Origin: Congregibacter litoralis KT71
GTDB lineage: Bacteria; Pseudomonadota; Gammaproteobacteria; Pseudomonadales; Halieaceae
Direction of reading: 5' to 3'
NCBI RefSeq assembly: GCF_000153125.2
Contig: NZ_CM002299.1
Span: forward strand, 868,809-932,808
Length of the DNA stretch: 64,000 bases
Shown here: positions 28,074-37,313 of the stretch, piece after piece
How positions within the stretch are numbered: position 1 is the stretch's first letter
Layout: each line of letters begins with the position of its first letter
Position numbers and translations under genes: made by a program
Notes under the pieces: model-generated
Told to the model about the DNA's origin: nothing
Seen by the model: only the letters and a program-made list of their open reading frames with translations
The model's database searches: none

Positions 28074-29783
28074 CTACTGGCGGCTCATGATTTTGCGGAT
28101 ATCGCTGTCATCGCCCGTGAGCTGCCAGTGAACCAGAGAAATCGGCACGCTGCCCGCATCTCGAAGTTCTTCAAAAAACACGGACAAGGGATACTCTTTG
28201 CCTGCGGCCTCCATCTGCTGCGTGCGTTTTGCGAGAAGCCGCTCCAGCAGATACTTGCCGGTGACATAACTCGTGCCGTAGCCCGGTTGGCGCAAATAGA
28301 GATGCTGCTCGAACTTGAGGAGCTCCGGTTCATTGCTCATCCATCTCCGGGGCGTCCACTCCACGTGCACCGTGCCGGCTTCCGCCATGGTCATTTCGTT
28401 AGCATGGGCCTTCAGAGAGCCCAGGCCCCGTGCAGCACGCTGGGCGAGCATGATCCACACAAGTTCCCGGGAACGGGGACTGTCCTCGTAAAGTCCCGCA
28501 TGCATAAACATTTCTTCAACCCCGGTGGCCGTGCCTTCGTTGCGGCTGTCAAAGATGTTGTAGAGCACCGGTCCACGGCGGATGGGGCTGGGATGCGGGT
28601 ACTCCTGAATCTCCGCCAGATCAAACCAGTGGTAAAAATGCGAGAGGAGGGGGCGCGGGTCGTAATGGGTGTCGATGGTAAAAAAGTTGCGTACATCCTC
28701 CGGCTCGTAGTCCCCGAGGTGAGCAACGAGTTCCTCGGCCATGTAGTCACGCATGGGAAGTACTTCTTCTTCGGCAAACCAGCGGAGCATCTGCTCTGAG
28801 GTGCGCTTTACCAGTGCGTCGTAGGCCTCGGGGCTGTCGACGGCTTCCTGCGGAGGCAAATGGCGGTTACGGTGCTCTTCGAGCTTCAGCGAGGACCACG
28901 CGCGGTCGAGCTCGCGCTCCAGGAGCATCGTTTCTTCCTTGAAGTCGATGGGCAGGTAATGCACCTGCGACTGATACCAGCTGTATTCCTCCCTGCCGAT
29001 GCCCGAGGGGCCGGTTTTACCGGGGGCCTGTGCCTCAAGCCAGGTAAGCAGTTCGCTGGTGGCGGCGCTGGCTTCAGTCAGCGCTGCATCAAGATCCTGG
29101 CTGATGTCCTCGCCGACCTTTGTCCGGATGTCATTGATCATCTTGCCCTGATCTTCAATGTTACGAATGCCGGCCACCCACAGATCCCGGGCGTTGCCCG
29201 TGAGATTGCCCCGGGCTTGCTTCATGAGGGGCGGTATGACCTTTAACTCACGGATCATGCGGTCTTCTTCTTTCCCGCTCAGGGGGAACTCATAGGTCCA
29301 CAATTCGAGAATCGCGTGATGGGTAGGGCCCTCGTGGGCCGGTACATCGCTGCGGTAGGCCCATATCGTCTGGTAAAAAGCCGGATCCCGAACCCAGGGC
29401 TTCAGTACCCGGTGATTGAAGTCAAAGCCGTTCATCTCTGCGCGAAGCACATGCCAATCTACTTGCTGCTCGATGGGCCAGTCGCTGGTATCCAGGTCGT
29501 TAAGGCGGTTCTGCAGCGCCGGCAATTCTGCATGGGCTTTGGCGAAACGTTTGGCGGTGTAGTCCGGCGCCCCGTTGAGCAGGGGGGGCTTTTCAAAGGC
29601 CCGCCAGTCCCCAAAGAGATCCACCAACTCTTCATAGCTGCTGGCGGCGGCAATGGAGCTTGTCAGTGCGAGGCAAAGGCTCAGAATGCCGCTGAATGCG
29701 TTTATGCAGGCAGAGGTCCGGGACTTCGGTCGAGCGCAGGGAGTGTGCCGTGCCGGCTGTTTCGTGAGAATAGAAGTACGCAT
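28074..29783 (-). CDS. DUF885 family exported protein
   Basis: A 569-residue protein with a signal peptide after a long basic N-region (hydrophobic core FSGILSLCLALTSSIAAAS). The body matches DUF885 in stretches such as GKTGPSGIGREEYSWYQSQV, LERELDRAWSSLKLEEHRNR and LRQPGYGTSYVTGKYLLERL. Most DUF885 proteins carry an HE-xx-PGHH site resembling a metallopeptidase; this motif is not seen here, where the comparable region reads GTATGVEEMFMHAGLYED. It may therefore lack peptidase activity. It lies between the LssY_C lipoprotein and DUF481 genes on the same strand. Confidence 0.78.
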   Translation of the reverse strand: MRTSILTKQPARHTPCARPKSRTSACINAFSGILSLCLALTSSIAAASSYEELVDLFGDWRAFEKPPLLNGAPDYTAKRFAKAHAELPALQNRLNDLDTSDWPIEQQVDWHVLRAEMNGFDFNHRVLKPWVRDPAFYQTIWAYRSDVPAHEGPTHHAILELWTYEFPLSGKEEDRMIRELKVIPPLMKQARGNLTGNARDLWVAGIRNIEDQGKMINDIRTKVGEDISQDLDAALTEASAATSELLTWLEAQAPGKTGPSGIGREEYSWYQSQVHYLPIDFKEETMLLERELDRAWSSLKLEEHRNRHLPPQEAVDSPEAYDALVKRTSEQMLRWFAEEEVLPMRDYMAEELVAHLGDYEPEDVRNFFTIDTHYDPRPLLSHFYHWFDLAEIQEYPHPSPIRRGPVLYNIFDSRNEGTATGVEEMFMHAGLYEDSPRSRELVWIMLAQRAARGLGSLKAHANEMTMAEAGTVHVEWTPRRWMSNEPELLKFEQHLYLRQPGYGTSYVTGKYLLERLLAKRTQQMEAAGKEYPLSVFFEELRDAGSVPISLVHWQLTGDDSDIRKIMSRQ

Positions 29784-29898
29784 AGCGGTTTACCCGATCA
29801 ATTCATTATCTGGTGCGCTGCTCTTGCAATTTTGGCCCTGAGAAAAGCGCCAGGGTGCAGAGGAGTCAAACACGCTGGTGATACGCGATGGTAATGCA

Positions 29899-31302
29899 CT
29901 ACTGTACCGAGTGCACTTTCTGCGGCATCAGAGGGGCCTTGCTTTGCCAATCGGCCATGGGTGCGACCACTTCATCCCAGAGCAGGCTTTCTATCTCGGT
30001 ATAGGGCACAGGGTCCGCAGACAGTATGAGCACAAGGCGCAGGCCGTCGCTGAAATACGGGTCTTTTGCCAGATTAAGGGCGGGTTGTTCTTTGCTCGCC
30101 GCCCGGGAGCCCGCCGCGAATCCAAAGCCCTGAACCAATCCGTCAGCCAGGAGACTGTGCAATAGGTACTCCCGCGCAAGATCTACCTCGGGGTCGATAA
30201 TGTGTGTGGTAAAGCTCGCCGATTCGCTGGTAATTTTGATGCCGATATCCCGGCTTATCTGACCCACCCATACCGGCGTATTGTGATGGGTGAAAGGTGC
30301 CAGCCATAGGCGCATATGGTTGCGTTGGGCGATGTTGTTTCGCGCGCGTTGGAGGGCGAAATCCTGCTTCCGCCCGAAGAGGAAGAGGTCGCTCACCGGG
30401 GCAACGGGATAGCTGTTGCCCTGCAGGGTGGCGCCGGCAAGATGTAGGACGCTTTTGAGCGTGATGCGATGGGTGAAGGACCAGCCGGCGCGGGAGAGGG
30501 AATTCAGCACGTCCCCGGCCTTGGCGATGATCACCACGTTAACGGGGTCTCCGTCGCCGGTGCCTTCCTTATTACTGGCGCAACAGGGAAGCGTGGTGAT
30601 GCGCTCACGGAGTTCTTCACGACTGAGATCCGGCAACGCTTTGCCGACATAGGTTTTTTCAGGGTCCAGCTTCTCGTAGTCAAAGATGCCATCGGGAAGA
30701 GGAATCGCAAAGCCAAAGCGGAACTCGAACTGATCGGCGACGGGCGGTGTGCCGTCATCATTAATCGCTGCGGTCTTTTGTCGCTGCAGTTCCGCGAGGT
30801 CCTGTACGAGGCGAACATCCACATAGCGACCACCATTGGCCCTGGGCACGAAAACAAAGCCTTCGTGAACAGAGTCCGACCCAAGGGACAGCCGCATGGA
30901 CGCATCGCGGATACCTTGCCTTGCCCGGTCCCGGTCCTCCTCTCGTATCGCGCCACTGGTGACCAGGGTGACCTCGTCCGGCGAATAAATATCGGGATCC
31001 AGCACGTTGGGAATGAACCAGAGGTGGCTGGGAGTTGCGTTGGTGACGCGCATCCAGATCGCCTGAATGTCGTTATCACCGAGGGGGAGTCCGAAATGTT
31101 CCTCCGCCTCCTTGTCCGTGAGGATGGCAACGGAAACCTCCACATCGTTGACCGCCTTGGTCTTGACGTTCGCCAGTGCCTCGGGGATGGCGAGGGAACT
31201 GGGTTGGTAGGGGCCCCGGATTGCGCAGGCACACAGCACCGCCGACACGAGTACAAGGAGGGTACTGCGCCAAAATGTGGCATGAGAGAGAAAATGAATC
31301 AT
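29899..31302 (-). CDS. LssY C-terminal domain lipoprotein
   Basis: A 467-residue protein. ATG 31302 was chosen because it yields MIHFLSHATFWRSTLLVLVS followed by AVLCAC, a lipoprotein signal with LCAC as lipobox; the open frame extends 30 codons further without a signal. The second half matches the LssY_C domain: LSRAGWSFTHRITLKS, SYPVAPVSDLFLFGRKQDFA, NHMRLWLAP and TPVWVGQISRDIGIKI. In LssY itself this domain follows DedA-type and phosphatase membrane domains; here it stands alone on a lipoprotein. The function is unknown. It is divergent from the MATE gene. Confidence 0.82.
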   Translation of the reverse strand: MIHFLSHATFWRSTLLVLVSAVLCACAIRGPYQPSSLAIPEALANVKTKAVNDVEVSVAILTDKEAEEHFGLPLGDNDIQAIWMRVTNATPSHLWFIPNVLDPDIYSPDEVTLVTSGAIREEDRDRARQGIRDASMRLSLGSDSVHEGFVFVPRANGGRYVDVRLVQDLAELQRQKTAAINDDGTPPVADQFEFRFGFAIPLPDGIFDYEKLDPEKTYVGKALPDLSREELRERITTLPCCASNKEGTGDGDPVNVVIIAKAGDVLNSLSRAGWSFTHRITLKSVLHLAGATLQGNSYPVAPVSDLFLFGRKQDFALQRARNNIAQRNHMRLWLAPFTHHNTPVWVGQISRDIGIKITSESASFTTHIIDPEVDLAREYLLHSLLADGLVQGFGFAAGSRAASKEQPALNLAKDPYFSDGLRLVLILSADPVPYTEIESLLWDEVVAPMADWQSKAPLMPQKVHSVQ

Positions 31303-31394
31303 GATGCTTTCTACTGTAGCGCAGCCATCTCCATAGCAACCAGCGGAGAGCGCCAAGAAGAGCGGTACAACCGGAAATTTGCGAGAATCCAATT

Positions 31395-32786
31395 ATGACT
31401 GCTGCCCATGACCGAGACCGTATCGACCCGCGCTATGATCCGGTTACGGGTTCCGTGGTGGCGACATTCTTCCGTTACGCCGTGCCGTCGGTGCTGGGTA
31501 TGCTTGCGGTCACCTCCGCGGGCATCATTGACGGCATCTTCATCGGCAACTTTGTGGGCGCAAAAGCCCTGGCGGCGGTGAATCTTGCGCAACCGACCTG
31601 GGCGGCCTTCACGGCCATTGTTTTTACCCTGGCGGTGGGCGGATCTGTGATCTGCGGACGTTTCCTCGGCCAGCAAGACATTCTCGCCGCGTCTTCGATT
31701 TTTACCCGCACTCTTCTCGCCTCGGTCGGTGCGGGCATCATCACCGCCGGCGCCGACCTGTTGTTTCTGGAGGATCTTGTGCGTCTGCTGGGCGCAACCC
31801 CGGAAGTGCAGCCTCTTGTGACAGCCTATATGCGCGTGGTGCTCATCTTTGCACCGGTTTTTGTCGCGGGTCTGACCATGGATTACTTTGTGCGCGTCAA
31901 TGGGCGCCCGGTGCTCGCCGCGTCGGGGCTCGTGGCCTTTGCGGCGACTAATATTGCGCTCAATACCCTGTTTATTGTTTATCTCGATTGGGGCATTGTC
32001 GGGGCCGCCTGGGCTTCGGCACTGGCCGAATTCGCCTTTTTTTTCATTCTCCTGTCGCACTGGTTTCACCCCCGATGCTCTCTCAGGCTGACCCTGGTCC
32101 GTGGTCAATGGGGCGACCTTTGGAGCGCTGTATGGAATGGTTTTTCCGAGTTCATCAACGAGCTGTCCGTGGGTCTGGTGGTGCTCTTTTTCAACTGGGT
32201 GATGATCAGTCGACAGGGCGTGGAAGGTGTAGCCGCCTACACCATCGTCACTTATCTGATGATGATTGGTCTGGAAGTGAGTTACGGCATCTCCGAGTCT
32301 CTGCAGCCCATGATCAGCCGTAATCTCGGCGCGGGGAATCCCCGGCGGATTCGTCAGTTCATGCTAACCGCGGTCGCCGCGGCGTTTTCCGTGGGTTTGT
32401 TGGTGTCCGTGCTATTGCTGGCGTTACCGGAATCCATGATCAGTTTGTTCCTCGGGCCACAGGAGCAGGCCACAGCGGTTATTGCTCTGGTGTTCATCGG
32501 CTACTTCTGGCCGACCTTTCTGCTCAACGGCACCAACATCACTCTGGCGAGTTACTTCACAGCCCTCCACCGCCCCCTGCCTTCAGCGGTGATTGCCCTG
32601 AGTCGTAGCCTCGTTTTGCCGTGTATCGGCCTGTTGCTATTGCCACGGTTCTGGGGTGATGCCGGCGTCTACCTCGCAATTCCCCTGGCGGAGTTGTTCA
32701 CCTTTATTCTTGCGATTGTTCTGGTGCTGCGGTTGAAGTCCACCCCGGAGGGCAGTAGAGATACAAACACAGACACCAAGCTTTAA
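31395..32786 (+). CDS. MATE family efflux transporter
   Basis: A 463-residue inner-membrane protein with about twelve hydrophobic segments. It has the MATE pattern of two related halves: AVPSVLGMLAVTSAGIIDGIFIG in the first, and the linker RQGVEGVAAYTIVTYLMMIGLEVSYGISES with QPMISRNLGAG in the second. Such carriers export cationic compounds using Na+ or H+ gradients; the substrate cannot be predicted. It is followed ten bases later by the gamma-glutamyltransferase gene on the same strand. Confidence 0.9.
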   Translation: MTAAHDRDRIDPRYDPVTGSVVATFFRYAVPSVLGMLAVTSAGIIDGIFIGNFVGAKALAAVNLAQPTWAAFTAIVFTLAVGGSVICGRFLGQQDILAASSIFTRTLLASVGAGIITAGADLLFLEDLVRLLGATPEVQPLVTAYMRVVLIFAPVFVAGLTMDYFVRVNGRPVLAASGLVAFAATNIALNTLFIVYLDWGIVGAAWASALAEFAFFFILLSHWFHPRCSLRLTLVRGQWGDLWSAVWNGFSEFINELSVGLVVLFFNWVMISRQGVEGVAAYTIVTYLMMIGLEVSYGISESLQPMISRNLGAGNPRRIRQFMLTAVAAAFSVGLLVSVLLLALPESMISLFLGPQEQATAVIALVFIGYFWPTFLLNGTNITLASYFTALHRPLPSAVIALSRSLVLPCIGLLLLPRFWGDAGVYLAIPLAELFTFILAIVLVLRLKSTPEGSRDTNTDTKL

Positions 32787-32796
32787 GGGCAAAATT

Positions 32797-34509
32797 ATGT
32801 TGTCGTCTTTGGTTAATCCACGATCCAGGCATCTTCTGCGCTGGATTTTCGCTCCCTGGGTCGCTCTTTGTTTTGCGTGCCCGAGTCCGACTCTGGGTGC
32901 CGGCGAGGCGGCAATCGCTTCTCCAGAGCCTCAGGCAACGGAGATTGGACTGGCAGTGCTTCGCAAGGGTGGTAATGCCGTGGACGCGGCGGTCGCCGTT
33001 GCCTTTGCCCTCGCCGTGACCCTCCCTGATGCCGGCAACATTGGCGGCGGTGGTTTTATGATGGTGCACGTCGATGGCGAAGCGGAGTTTCTCGACTACC
33101 GGGAGCGTGCACCCGCAGCTGCCTTTAGGGATATGTATCTGGATGAGACGGGCGCGGTAAATACCGATGCGAGTCTCACCGGCCACCGCGCCGTGGGCGT
33201 CCCCGGCACCGTTGCGGGGCTCTGGGCAGCGCACCGCCGCTATGGCGTCTTGCCCTGGGCATCCCTGGTGGAGCCGGCGATCGCTCTGGCCGAACAGGGT
33301 TTTGTCGTGCCCCGGGCTCTCGTCGATGAAATCGACTACGAGCGGGAGCGCCTGCGCGATGCTAAAGCCTTCATCGATAGCTTCGGCCAGGTAGAGGCCG
33401 GGCAGCTTCTTGTACAGCGGTCATTGGCAGAAACACTCCAGCGCATAGCGGCCCGGGGCGCCCGCGGCTTCTACGAAGGCGAAACCGCGGAATTGATCGA
33501 GGCCGAAATGCAGAGGGGCGGCGGGCTTATCACCAGGGAGGATCTTGCATCCTATGAGGTCCGCTGGCGCTCGCCCCTGACGTTTCCCTGGCGGGGATAC
33601 GAGGTGGTCACCGCGCCCCTGCCGAGCTCGGGTGGTCTCGCGATCTTTCAGTACCTCACCATGAAGGAGTGGCGTCGTGATGACTTTGCGGGGCTCGCCC
33701 ATAATTCCCCTCAGTACATACACCTGAAGGCGGAAATCGAGAAACGCATTTTTGCGGACCGCGCTCGCTTTCTCGGAGACGCGGATTATGTGGACGTGCC
33801 CATGGACGCATTGCTGGATCCGGCCCGTTTAAAACAACGTGCTGCAACTATCGACCCGGTAGCGATCTCCCCGACAGAGTCTGTAAACGCCGTGCGCGAG
33901 CCCATCCATACCACACACTTTTCCATACTGGATAGCGACGGTAACGCGGTATCCAACACCTACACCCTCAATACGAGTTTTGGATCGGGGGTGGTGGTAA
34001 GCGGCGCCGGATTCTTGCTGAACAATGAGATGGACGACTTTTCTGCGGCGCCTAACCAGCCTAATTACTACGGTGTGGTGGGCGACGAGGCCAATGCCAT
34101 TGCCCCGGGCAAGCGCATGCTGTCCTCTATGTCGCCAACGCTGCTCCTTCGGGGTGATGAGATTGCCATGGCCCTCGGTGCCATGGGTGGCTCAACCATT
34201 TTCACCACCGTTTATCAGCTGATCAGCAATATCGTTGAATTTGCTATGTCAGGCTCCCAGGCGCAGGCGGCGACGCGGGTTCACCATCAACTGCTGCCCA
34301 AGAACCTGATTACCTACTCCCCCACAACCCCTCTGGCACCCGCTACTATTCAAGCTCTCGAGCGCCGCGGCTATCGGGTGGAGCCTCACCCTTATGAGTT
34401 CGGCAATGTTCAGCTAATCTGGCGTACCGAGGACGGTCCCCTGACTGCTGTCTCGGATCCCCGCTTTGGCGGAACAAGCGCAGTGATTACGCTCCCAGGC
34501 GATCAATAG
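32797..34509 (+). CDS. ggt: Gamma-glutamyltransferase
   Basis: Periplasmic Ntn-hydrolase that transfers or hydrolyses the gamma-glutamyl group of glutathione and related peptides after autocleavage. The 570-residue precursor has an N-terminal export signal ending near PTLGAGEAA, then ATEIGLAVLRKGGNAVDAAV and GNIGGGGFMMVH of the large subunit. HTTHFS holds the predicted nucleophile Thr372 that starts the small subunit. NTYTLNTSFGSGVVVSG with GFLLNNEMDDFS and MLSSMSPTLLL follow, all family hallmarks. It is convergent with the PLP decarboxylase gene, with a 23-base 3' overlap. Confidence 0.94.
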   Translation: MLSSLVNPRSRHLLRWIFAPWVALCFACPSPTLGAGEAAIASPEPQATEIGLAVLRKGGNAVDAAVAVAFALAVTLPDAGNIGGGGFMMVHVDGEAEFLDYRERAPAAAFRDMYLDETGAVNTDASLTGHRAVGVPGTVAGLWAAHRRYGVLPWASLVEPAIALAEQGFVVPRALVDEIDYERERLRDAKAFIDSFGQVEAGQLLVQRSLAETLQRIAARGARGFYEGETAELIEAEMQRGGGLITREDLASYEVRWRSPLTFPWRGYEVVTAPLPSSGGLAIFQYLTMKEWRRDDFAGLAHNSPQYIHLKAEIEKRIFADRARFLGDADYVDVPMDALLDPARLKQRAATIDPVAISPTESVNAVREPIHTTHFSILDSDGNAVSNTYTLNTSFGSGVVVSGAGFLLNNEMDDFSAAPNQPNYYGVVGDEANAIAPGKRMLSSMSPTLLLRGDEIAMALGAMGGSTIFTTVYQLISNIVEFAMSGSQAQAATRVHHQLLPKNLITYSPTTPLAPATIQALERRGYRVEPHPYEFGNVQLIWRTEDGPLTAVSDPRFGGTSAVITLPGDQ

Positions 34510-35875
34510 TCTCCCGGATATCCTCCTCGGTAGTGAGGGGGTTGATGATGCAAAGGCGCAGTACCGTGCGCTCCTTGAGCCGGGTCGTGCTCACGCAGGC
34601 AAAACCTGATGCTGACAGCGCCCGGGCGCGCCGCTCATGCTCCTCGGCATCTGCGTCCCGCAGGGCAAAACAGATGATGCCAAGCTGCGCAGGTGTCACC
34701 ACCTCCCAGTGCCGGGGGTTATTGCGCAGGTATTCCTCGGCAAACTCCGCGAGGCCAATGCTGTAATCGATGGCCTCGCGAAATCGTGCGATGCCATAGC
34801 TGCGAAAGCTGAACCACAGTTTGAGTGCCCGGGATCGGCGGGTCAGTTCAAAGCCCCGGTTGCGAAAATCCACGGCATTGTCGCTGGCCTGCACGTCCTT
34901 GAGGTACTCGGGGTTCATGGCAAAGCAGGGCTCGAGGAGACCGGGTCGTATGAGAAGGCAACCCACATCGTAGGGTTGAAAGAGCCACTTGTGGGGATCG
35001 AGGGTCAAAGAATCTGCGTGACGGAGCCCCTGGAGCGTCAATGCAGCTCTCGGGCTGAGGGCCGCCGGGGCGCCGTATGCGCCATCAATATGCAGCCATA
35101 AACTCTGCGCTTTGCAAAGATCTGCGAGATCATCGAGGAGGTCCACAGCGCCGGTATTCGTGCTTCCCGCCGTGGCAATGACCATGAGCGGGGTGAGGCC
35201 TTTATCTGAATCCTTCGCGGTGGCCGAGGCTACGGTTTCAACGGAAAGCCGGTGCTGCGGATCGCTGGGGAGGAGGCGAATGTGCCGATCTTCGAAGCCG
35301 AGGGTCCGCAGGGCTCTCCCCAGGGAGGCATGGGTTTGATCGCTGAGGTAAACGCATCCGGGGCCTCGGCTGGCCCGCACCGCCGCTATTGCCGTGAGGC
35401 TGGCCTGGGACCCGCCGCTGACAAGAACCCCCTCGTAGTCTTCGGGTAGACCCATGAGTTGGCAAAGCCAGTTGATGACAACCAGCTCCACGGCGGAGGG
35501 TCCTGCGCCGCCGGGCCAGGAGGCTGCGATGCTGTTGAACCCCACACCCAGCCACTCTCCGATAATCGCCGCGTAGGAACTGGGACCCGGCACCCGGGCA
35601 AAGTAACGGGGGTGATCGCCATGCTGCTGATGGTGCAGGGCGGTGTGCGTGAGGAGCTCAAAACTTTCATCCATGGCTCGGGGTTGCTCCGGCAGCGCGC
35701 CACCCAGTGCGGCAAGGAGCGTGTCGGCGTCGCAGGAGGCTATGGCGGGGTTGTTGTGCTTGCTCTGTAGGTGCTCGATCACCGCATCGACGGCGGCATA
35801 GCCCAGACGACGCATTTCTGCGCTGTCCATACCCAGGGTATCGGGGGGATAAGCCTTGTCGCCGTCAGATGCCAT
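34487..35875 (-). CDS. Group II PLP-dependent amino-acid decarboxylase
   Basis: A 462-residue cytoplasmic enzyme of the aromatic-L-amino-acid / glutamate decarboxylase fold. Evidence is the N-terminal domain with DHPRYFARVPGPSSYAAIIGE, GVLVSGGSQASLTAIAAVR near 150, LWLHIDGAYGAPAALSPRA near 258 (cofactor-binding Asp) and the PLP lysine in LTLDPHKWLFQPYDVGCLL near 300. Sequence alone suggests an aromatic or phenylalanine-type substrate rather than glutamate, but this is uncertain. It is divergent from the exported RidA gene, and close to the amine oxidase, which could act on its amine product. Confidence 0.88.
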   Translation of the reverse strand: MASDGDKAYPPDTLGMDSAEMRRLGYAAVDAVIEHLQSKHNNPAIASCDADTLLAALGGALPEQPRAMDESFELLTHTALHHQQHGDHPRYFARVPGPSSYAAIIGEWLGVGFNSIAASWPGGAGPSAVELVVINWLCQLMGLPEDYEGVLVSGGSQASLTAIAAVRASRGPGCVYLSDQTHASLGRALRTLGFEDRHIRLLPSDPQHRLSVETVASATAKDSDKGLTPLMVIATAGSTNTGAVDLLDDLADLCKAQSLWLHIDGAYGAPAALSPRAALTLQGLRHADSLTLDPHKWLFQPYDVGCLLIRPGLLEPCFAMNPEYLKDVQASDNAVDFRNRGFELTRRSRALKLWFSFRSYGIARFREAIDYSIGLAEFAEEYLRNNPRHWEVVTPAQLGIICFALRDADAEEHERRARALSASGFACVSTTRLKERTVLRLCIINPLTTEEDIRETIDRLGA

Positions 35876-36106
35876 GGTAGTTTCCTGTTTGTCTCTCTAG
35901 GCGGGTCCGGGGGGGAGGGCAGCGCCAGGGCATGTCCAATCACCCCCGCGATGTCGCCTCGGAATTCATCAAATCTTATCGACCCGACGCCGACGATGAT
36001 TTAGGGTAAACACAATTCTCACCGTGCTCCAGGGGTGGGGTTTAGTAATTCGGTCTGGCGAATACCGCCATGCCGCCGTTGAGTAAACCAAAGGAGTCGC
36101 TGCGTC

Positions 36107-36616
36107 ATGAATCGTTTTTCCTTTTTATCCCTGCTTGCAGGCGGCGTGTTGGCCGTAGCCAGCCTGTCGGTCAGTGCCGATGACATCACCCGGAACAAAA
36201 CGCCCGGTTCTGATTTCCCAATTGCCCAGTCTGTGCAGGTACCCGGTGCCTCAGAGCTCATCTTTGTCAGTGGTGCCGTGCCCAAGCCTGTCGTGGAGGG
36301 TGGTGATCCCGACGACCCCGCCACCTACGGCGATACGGAAATCCAAACCGTGAGCGTGCTCAAAGAAGTGCAAAGCCGCTTGCAGCGATTGGGTCTCGAT
36401 ATGGGTGATGTTGTGATGATGCGCGCCTATCTCGTGGGTACACCGGAGACCGATGGCCGTATGGACTTCGCAGGATTCATGCGCGGCTACACGCAGTTCT
36501 TTGGCACCGAGGCACAGCCCAATCTTCCCTCACGGTCGGCTTTCCAGATTGCGGGTCTCGCGCGGGCGGGATGGTTTGTCGAGATCGAAGTGGTGGCGGC
36601 CCGGTCTCCCGACTAG
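36107..36616 (+). CDS. Exported RidA (YjgF/YER057c) family protein
   Basis: RidA proteins hydrolyse reactive enamine or imine intermediates to keto compounds. This 169-residue member is unusual in having a clean signal peptide (MNRFSFLSLLAGGVLAVASL, cut after SVSA), so it should act in the periplasm. The RidA fold is visible (SELIFVSGAVPK, IQTVSVLKEVQSRLQRLG, DVVMMRAYLVG, FFGTEAQPNLPSRSAFQIAG), and the Arg of PSRSAF sits at the position of the catalytic arginine in active RidA. An AAAGGAG site precedes the ATG. The 231-base spacer upstream holds only a 25-codon ORF of doubtful value. It is convergent with the cytochrome and amine oxidase genes. Confidence 0.86.
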   Translation: MNRFSFLSLLAGGVLAVASLSVSADDITRNKTPGSDFPIAQSVQVPGASELIFVSGAVPKPVVEGGDPDDPATYGDTEIQTVSVLKEVQSRLQRLGLDMGDVVMMRAYLVGTPETDGRMDFAGFMRGYTQFFGTEAQPNLPSRSAFQIAGLARAGWFVEIEVVAARSPD

Positions 36617-36671
36617 GCCTGGTTGCCCGAGTTAGGTAGACCGTCAGCTTCGAGACCCTGTCCGGGCGCTG

Positions 36672-37313
36672 TTAGCGCGTAAGAGTTCGGATATAGCTCA
36701 CGACGTTGGCGATGGCTGCGTCGTCGAGACCAGCAGCACTTGCCGCCATGGTGGCGCCCCGCGCATCGTCCGGATGGCTGCCGCGGACTCCGTCCCGGAA
36801 GTGCCGGAGCTGACGCTCGAGATATCGCTCATCCTGATAGGCCAGGGCCGGTGCCTGTAAGGCTTCTTTGCCCTCCGCTGCCTCGCCGTGGCAGGCAATG
36901 CAGGCAACGTAGATGCTTCTCCCCAAGACGGGATCCCCAGTGCTGCTGTCCGTTGCGGCTTGCGGTGCGACCTGCGGTGCGAGCTGCTCAAGGTAGCTAG
37001 TGACGTCGGCAATTTCCTCCTCGTCCAACGCAAGGGCCACGGGTCGCATTTCCATGCCGACGAGGTCGAGGGGGTGTTTGCCACGCCAGCCCTCACGAAA
37101 CGCCTGAAGCTGATTGCGCAGGGACCAGCCTTCCATGCCCGCAAGAACCGGTGCCTGAATAGCCGGATTACCCTGGCCAAGTCCGCCGTGGCACACCAGA
37201 CAATATTCGTAGTCTGCGGGATCAAAAAGGGCCTGGGGTTCTGCGCTCTGCGCCGATGCTGCGAGGAGCAGAAAAACGACGCCCAAAAATCTCAGCCGGT
37301 ACAAGGCTTTCAT
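36672..37313 (-). CDS. Dihaem c-type cytochrome, exported
   Basis: A 213-residue periplasmic protein. The signal peptide is LRFLGVVFLLLAASAQSA. Two cytochrome c domains follow: haem sites CLVCH near residue 38 and CIACH near 138, with distal Met candidates in the GMEMRPVALALDEEEIADVTSYL and GATMAASAAGLDDAAIANVVSYI helices. This tandem class I arrangement is common in small electron carriers. Its ATG overlaps the stop of the upstream amine oxidase gene by four bases, which strongly suggests it accepts electrons from that enzyme. Confidence 0.92.
   Translation of the reverse strand: MKALYRLRFLGVVFLLLAASAQSAEPQALFDPADYEYCLVCHGGLGQGNPAIQAPVLAGMEGWSLRNQLQAFREGWRGKHPLDLVGMEMRPVALALDEEEIADVTSYLEQLAPQVAPQAATDSSTGDPVLGRSIYVACIACHGEAAEGKEALQAPALAYQDERYLERQLRHFRDGVRGSHPDDARGATMAASAAGLDDAAIANVVSYIRTLTR

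Noticed and set aside
35932..36009. A 25-codon ORF (MSNHPRDVASEFIKSYRPDA and five more) in the spacer before the RidA gene
   Set aside because: It has a modest ribosome-site-like AGGG and reasonable composition, but its size and lack of recognisable homology give no support for translation.
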